Assembly (NCBI GenBank): GCA_944474755.1
Contig: OX104114.1
Location: 81,888,623-81,952,622, forward strand
Source of the DNA: Limnoperna fortunei
Lineage: Eukaryota > Mollusca > Bivalvia > Mytilida > Modiolidae
Direction of reading: 5' to 3'
DNA: 64,000 nucleotides
The notes beneath the pieces were generated by a model. That model worked only from the letters and a program-made list of their open reading frames with translations. It ran no database searches and was not told the DNA's origin. This document shows, in pieces, positions 54,101 through 60,100 of the stretch; position 1 is the first letter of the stretch; each line of letters begins with the position of its first letter. The position numbers and the translations under genes are program-made.

Positions 54101-57100
54101 CTGGCAAATCATTTCTCAGAATTAGGAAAAATAAGATAATTAAAAATGCTGTGTTAGATTTTGTTGTTGACAATATTCTGTTGTATAACACTGCATGTAG
54201 ATATCTGAATGTGTGTGTTCTGCATACTTTGATACAATGTCATAAAATATTACTATGTTTTTAACAATTATTTTGTTAGTAGTTAAGTTTTTGGATAAAT
54301 TGTTTTCTGCTGCAAATTATATTATTATGTATATTCTAATTCATGGAATTTTATGTACATTTCTAAATCAAGAATTTTTATTACTATTCGAGGTCTTTTT
54401 TTTTTAAATTATAACATTAAAAAGACATTTAAAATTTTTTTTTAATAGATTTATTTTTTATGGAAATTTGACATTCTGAATGTTTCCTTTATTGAAGTTT
54501 AGGTCATTCAATAAATTAAAAGCATATTTGAACATTGTGTGTATTATTTTAGGGTTCTTTTGATGAAAAGGCAAGAAACCGGGCACGAGCCAAAGAGTAT
54601 TATGAATTCTTAAGTAAGTTTTCATTAATTTGTAGTAGGTATCTTATTTATTTAAATAAAAGTAAAATAACTTATAGTACAAAAATATCAACATACATGA
54701 ACATGCAAACACATAAAATATAAATAAAGTTAAAATTAAGATGTTTGTTATTGAACAAAAATATACATGTACACCAACAAATCACTCCTTCATCTTTACA
54801 AGGTGACAAAACAGTGTTTTATTTCACTGTATATTTCAGGGGGTCAAGAGGAGGAACAGAGAAGAAACAAACAGGAAATAGAATGGCACATGAAAGCACC
54901 AGTGAGTAACCCCAAAAAACATTACAGTAGATTTTGTTTAATGGGAAGCCAGTTGAAGTATTTAGCGATAGTCATAAGATGTAACATGATTTTAATTTAC
55001 CGGTACTTCTTCTAGCAAACAATGTAACTGGTCTTTTAAATCCAGGCATTTCTTGCTCCTACAAATAAATTTGTTATTCTCAGACAACTTACATATTGAA
55101 TATTTATTTGACATTGATCATGGTTACATACACTTAATGTATGATGAACATTTCCGTGTGTATTTTTTATTGATGATGTACATTGACATTGGGCAAACAG
55201 GGAGACTATGAGGTAAAGAAACTTCTCAGAAATCAGCATGCTTATATATGTTGTCTACAAAAAATTTGGGGAAATTTACTTACTTTGTGTTCCCCAATTC
55301 AATTAATCAAAATATAGAGGAAAAAAACAACAAAAAGAACATGCAATATATTTTTTTGTTTTTTGCACTTGCACAGTACCCTTTCTGAAACAAAAACGAA
55401 CCAATTCTTGCATATAGACCAATAAAGTAATCTCTTTTATGTTCCCTCTCACTGGATGTCACATATTTATATAACTCTTCTTAACAAAAATATTTCCATG
55501 CCACAGGCCAACAATTTTGAAAGACCACATTGTGTGTACAGTAAGGGTGGCCATATTAGCCAGGGACCACTGCATTACAATAAACGTTATTGATGACATA
55601 TCCTTAGCAGAATATTACCCATATATTGCATGAGGTTGCAAGAGCAGTTTGTATTCTGCAATGGAAAATAATTTTGGACCCCTGCAAATATAATTGTGTT
55701 CCTTTGGGCTCAAGCACCACACCAATACTGAGCACTACACTATACATGTAGCCTACCTATCAGCTTTTCAGTTTATGTATATATGTTAATATTGCATGAA
55801 ATGTTATGTGTTTTGCACCATTGTGTTATAGATTGGAGAATTAGCTTCTATAATGGGGTCTAAAAATGTAGGCAAGCCAGCCAAAGACCCTTACACAGGG
55901 GAAATGAGAAATCACCATTTGGGTAACTCCGATGTTACATTACAGGTATGTGGTAATCCATGTATTGTTTGTCAAACTCTGTTAAGAGGTCACAAGACAG
56001 GAAAAATTCTGGGTAACATTAAAGTTGGAAACTTATAATTCTTGGTTTTACTCATTAAACCGTTGTTTAGTGGACACTACAAAAAAGTCATAAATCAAAA
56101 TATTTAAAATATAGTAATATAGGCATAAGGTTTGTCTGTCTTGTATAAGTTTATGGACATTATGGTGACATGGATTAATAACTTGTTTATAACAATTTTA
56201 AAGATCAGGTAAATGATATTAAACAAAGTACTAAATGTTGCTGTCAAATCTCTTGAGAAAAATGATAGGATTTACATTGTTTAGAAGGTGAGAAAAATCA
56301 CTGCATGGTTATTGTTATATGTAAAACATATACTGCACACTATTTTATAGTTATGGCTGTTCCATAAAAAACTAGATTGGGGTTATGGAGGCAACTTATG
56401 TATAGTCCGTCATCTATACAGTTTATACCTTCAAATGTACTTGTATACTTTAAAAGATTGAGAACAACATTTTTCTGGAATCGCTCTTCAACAAAACTCT
56501 AATTATTATAAAGACAAGTTAATTTAGACAATGTTGATTTCATACACATGATAAAATCATCATATACTTTATATTGAAAACTGTGTAAAGATATATAAAA
56601 GATGTTTAAAACACAATATTTTTTACATAGTCTAAATTTATATAGTCTGTCTGTTCAGCAGATATCTTTTGGATTGTTGATGGATGCTAATTATAAGTCA
56701 ACGTAAACATATCTTCAAAACAATTACCTTTAATCAGATAATAGACAACTTAATAATATCATCTATTGTATAACCAGTTATCAGTGTCAAATCTAACTTT
56801 AAAATCTCGGGTGGCATCAAATCTGAACAGCTTCCAGATTTTATATGGTTTAATGTTTTGGTATTTGTTGTTGTAAGCCACTAATAGAATTGTTTTACAT
56901 ACATGATGGTATACATCTTTTATTGTGATAAGAAGATGGAGTACAGTTCAGAACTGGTGAACTTGGTTGGTTTGATGTAGTATTAACTTAATCTTATTTA
57001 ACTAAATAGAAAATGAACTACCAACCAAAGGCGGAAACAGAGAAGAAGAAATATCATGAAGATCTATCTGTGCTGGCTGACGAGAGAATGAGACACAGAC

Positions 57101-60100
57101 AATTGAACAGACTAAAGGACAACCAAGAGGGCATGCTGGTGTGTAAAATGACCTGCTTAACTTATAATGTTTATTTACACACCCAATTTCATTTTGGCCA
57201 TTTTATACAAGTAGCCTTTAAAATTTCCAAATGCTTGTTGTGCTGCTAGTTAGTTGTCAATTTAACAGAACATATTTTAGGGTCATTATTCCTCTAAATG
57301 AAATATGCAGATAGTTCTTTTAACTGGTTCCTATATTTTAACAACCCTAAGATTAACCCCATTTACACATTTTATGTAAAAAAACAAACAATTACATATA
57401 AGGCAAGTCAAAAGAGATAGTCAGATTTTGTTCTAAAGGGAGGTAATCCACCATTAAATTGTTACTGTTTTACTGTAGTTTGACAACGACAATACAGGTA
57501 ACAGGATGTCACATGTTCATGTCGTATATATTTACTGTTATCAATGTATGAAAATATGTCAGTATCGTTGTACTTGTATTTGACTTGGTGTTAATTTCAG
57601 ACTTAATTGAATGATATTCTGTCTATGTTTTGTCATTACTGATTTCTTAGTTCAGTATGTTTTTATTTTCTAAAGTTTATCTGTAAGACATTTTGGCATA
57701 AAGTGCCTTAAGCTAAGTCTAGTTTGTAATACAGAAATGTTTTTAATACTGGTAACATTACTGTTACTTATCAGATCACAATATTATCACCAATTTAAAA
57801 ATGTATTTATAGTTCCTTATGTTCATAAAATGGCAGTAACTTTTAATTCTTTGGCATCTGAGATTACTTTTACAAAATTAATAAATTCGAGTTTGGGAAT
57901 TATTTTGTTTTCAATTATCCTAAGTGCAACTGCTTCAATAAGTTTTTAATTAAAAAATTTCTGACAACATAAATAACTTGATTGTTTTTTCTTCTAAAAA
58001 GGCTTTTCTTTATTATTAATTACAGCATCATCATACGATGGATTCAATGTGGGGAAAACCAGGAGGCGGAGCTCCGAAGGGTTACAATCTTCGCAAATTC
58101 AATTTGGAATCCACGCTTCATCACCCAACAAAAGATGTAAGATATCACAATATCATCCTATGATCATACTTATTACGTAACTCTCTAACTCTATGCTGTG
58201 TTGCTGACAATAACGCTAGAAATTATTATTTCTGTCTGTGTGTCCAGACTATGTGTGATCAGCATGTTTGTTTAATATTAGAATATGCAATTAAACATGT
58301 ATTATCTAATTCTTTTCTGTTGCTATGTCTGTTTCTAACTGCTGTTATGATTTTTTTCTTTTTGCATTAATTTTCTCTGTGACTTGGTTTTTGTTTAACT
58401 AAACATATTAACTAATTGATAGTTTTTGGAAACCAGTTAAAACCAGAGACATTTATTTACTATAAATAAAAACGGTGTAAAAGGATATTTAATTTTTATT
58501 GTACAAAAAAAGCTTTAGTAAGAAATTTGAGTAAATGTATACTTCTATGAGTTAAAACTGCAGAGAAATTTGTTATTAAAATTAGATTAAAAAAGATAGC
58601 TCTTTGTATACCTCTTATTTCAACTTAAGAATTCTTTCAATTCAGGGAAAGATATTATTTGTATAAACATTTTTGTAATATATTGTAAAACTTTCTGTGA
58701 TAAATTTGAGCTGTGATAATATATTTTGTCTCTTGATATTAAACAATTATTTTGGTTGTCTTTGTTTTTGTTGTAGATTATGTTTCTAAGTGTTTACTTC
58801 TTTCTGATTGGATAAAACTGGTATTACACCTCTGCTTCTTGTTGTCCAAATAAAAATAGTGAATTTCTTTGCATATATATCTACCAATGCTATTTATTTT
58901 GCTTTGGGGTACTTTTTGGAGGAGTGTGTGAAGAAAATATTTTGATTAGGAGTAATTTGGTCCAGTGGAAAAAGGGCAAATTTCCTGTTTTCAGAATCTG
59001 TGGTCAATATTTCTGATTTTTTTTTATTTATTGTTTCTGATATTGCACTTTTAGCCCACCAAATGACATTGAAAATGCAAAGGTGTAATGAGAATGTAAG
59101 CAGCTCATACAACTTTTAAACAGTAAAACGAACATTTTGTTTAAATTGACATCCAATCAGATAACATGTTACACAGACATTGATGATAAATGGTGACACA
59201 AACATTGGTGTTTGATCATTACTAATTCCAATAATGAAAGAGAAATAAATTCAATGGACTCCACTACACAACTGTAAAAAAGCAGAGATAACTCAATAAA
59301 ACAAACGGAGATAACAACTGAAACAGACTGTTTTTTAATTTCAAGAAAAGCATTATATGCAAGACTTAGAGAATTTACCAAAATCAGTGCTGGTTGTGTT
59401 ATCTGTATCTGGTGTTCATGTTTGTGTGATATTTATCGTGAATTACCATAATAATAATAACATCTTTATGACTTATAAAGACTAACACACAAGTATTTTT
59501 TTCACACTTTACTCTGATTTGGATTACATGCAACATAGTATTCCAGGTGAAATAAAAAAATCCAAACTTCTGTGAGTTCGTGCCTGAGTTATGGATTATT
59601 TTAAATATTGGTCTGCATAGTGTGCAGACTTCTTTTTGGGAGATTTCAAAAATAAACATACCGGTACTTGAAAATAATGATTTGGAATTGAACTTGTCAT
59701 CCATTGTTTAGTTGAAAATTAACAAGTAACTATGAGGGGTTTTAACCAATCAATACATTTTAAAATTTAACATATAAATTGGAAATATTTATTATTAGAC
59801 ATTCCCACCATTTTTAAATTAACTTCCTTCCATTACAGATAATTTGTAGGAATGTTGTTTCAAAATGTGTTAAATCTTTAATTGCCTACATCTAGTACTA
59901 AACCAAAATAATTTTTTTAGTTAAGATTCATTCCTAAGGTGACAGCCATTAGGCAAACACCTTATTTTAAATTCCTTATTATTATTATATTTCATACAGT
60001 ATGACATCACTCCTTAATTTTTATCTTGATGGCACATTCATCTACATTACTGTGATATCCTGTACATGATCATAATATCCAGTAAATCACTGTGATATCC

